Below, one piece after another: positions 63,984 to 64,000 of a stretch of DNA of 64,000 nucleotides; position 1 is the first letter of the stretch, and each line of letters begins with the position of its first letter. The notes beneath the pieces are model-generated. The model saw only the letters and a program-made list of their open reading frames with translations. It was not told the DNA's origin and made no database searches. The stretch comes from CAYUTA01 sp964447605 (GTDB taxonomy: Bacteria > Bacillota > Clostridia > Christensenellales > CAG-138), in the NCBI GenBank assembly GCA_964447605.1, contig CAYUTA010000001.1:25640-89639 (forward strand), in the 5' to 3' direction. Made by a program: the position numbers and the translations under genes.

Positions 63984-64000
63984 GCCCTAATTGCAAGGGC
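63984..64000 (+). terminator. Terminator hairpin cut by the window end
   Basis: GCCCT-AATTGC-AAGGGC preceded by AAAA; the T-run would lie past the edge. Confidence 0.4.

Overview
The window looks like a chromosomal segment of an anaerobic, GC-rich (roughly 55-60 percent G+C) member of the Clostridia, probably a gut lineage. Evidence: strong AGGAGG-type ribosome binding sites, frequent TTG/GTG starts, cdaA-cdaR, carD-yacL, dgt-dnaG-rpoD, khpB/jag and a purine-degradation pair (ygfK, ssnA). Species cannot be read from the sequence. Apart from one accessory patch (7.1-8.8 kb), the CRISPR locus and a signalling cassette, it is dense housekeeping DNA.

Layout. 1-6.9 kb: minus-strand operon ssnA-ygfK (ygfK cut by the window edge), divergent from a threonine-synthase-like gene and a BMP-family binding lipoprotein; together they suggest purine/nucleoside scavenging. 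7.0-8.8 kb: a patch with a DUF6809-like gene, a broken second copy of it, a 56-residue ribbon-helix-helix-like protein, a small XRE-type protein and stem-loop repeats. 8.8-13.5 kb: nadE and an ABC ATPase/permease pair. 13.6-17.6 kb: c-di-AMP synthesis (cdaA, cdaR) and an FAD protein. 17.6-23.7 kb: GDPD, amidohydrolase and AI-2E-type transporter on minus; mntP, HD hydrolase and nitroreductase on plus; a metallophosphoesterase on minus. 24.0-30.0 kb: dgt, dnaG, rpoD, carD, yacL. 30.0-34.3 kb: rpmH, rnpA, yidD, yidC, khpB, mnmE. 34.5-37.0 kb: cysteine desulfurase and thiI. 37.1-38.4 kb: a dicarboxylate/cation symporter gene with an in-frame TAG at codon 30. 38.5-42.9 kb: queA, tgt, tsaE, tsaB, rimI, a SEC-C protein. 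43.0-43.5 kb: six tRNA genes. 44.1-51.8 kb: a complete type I-C CRISPR-Cas operon. 51.9-53.7 kb: DUF1989 and DUF4230-like genes. 54.0-58.5 kb: a two-component system plus lipoprotein cassette between long inverted repeats. 58.75-61.7 kb: a glycosyltransferase/beta-lactamase-fold fusion. 61.9-63.8 kb: a flavodoxin-like protein and a threonine-aldolase-type lyase.

Most notable. (1) Between cas3 and cas5c, on the minus strand, there appears to be a small guide-RNA gene: a promoter, a type I-C repeat-like hairpin ending in the repeat's conserved 3' tag, a short spacer and a terminator. The first six spacer bases recur directly after a TTC PAM inside this RNA's own promoter and next to the cas5c ribosome binding site. 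That is the layout expected for a crRNA-like autoregulator (CreA/CreR-like). The regular array after cas2 is reduced to a leader-like hairpin and one degenerate repeat. (2) The two-component/lipoprotein cassette lies between about 130-144 bp imperfect inverted repeats that carry terminator-like hairpins; the regulator gene and the lipoprotein gene share a TTACAA direct-repeat operator in 11-bp phase. (3) A 979-residue protein joins a GT4 glycosyltransferase to a serine beta-lactamase/esterase fold. (4) The small subunit Cas11c appears to be encoded inside cas8c from its own ribosome binding site.
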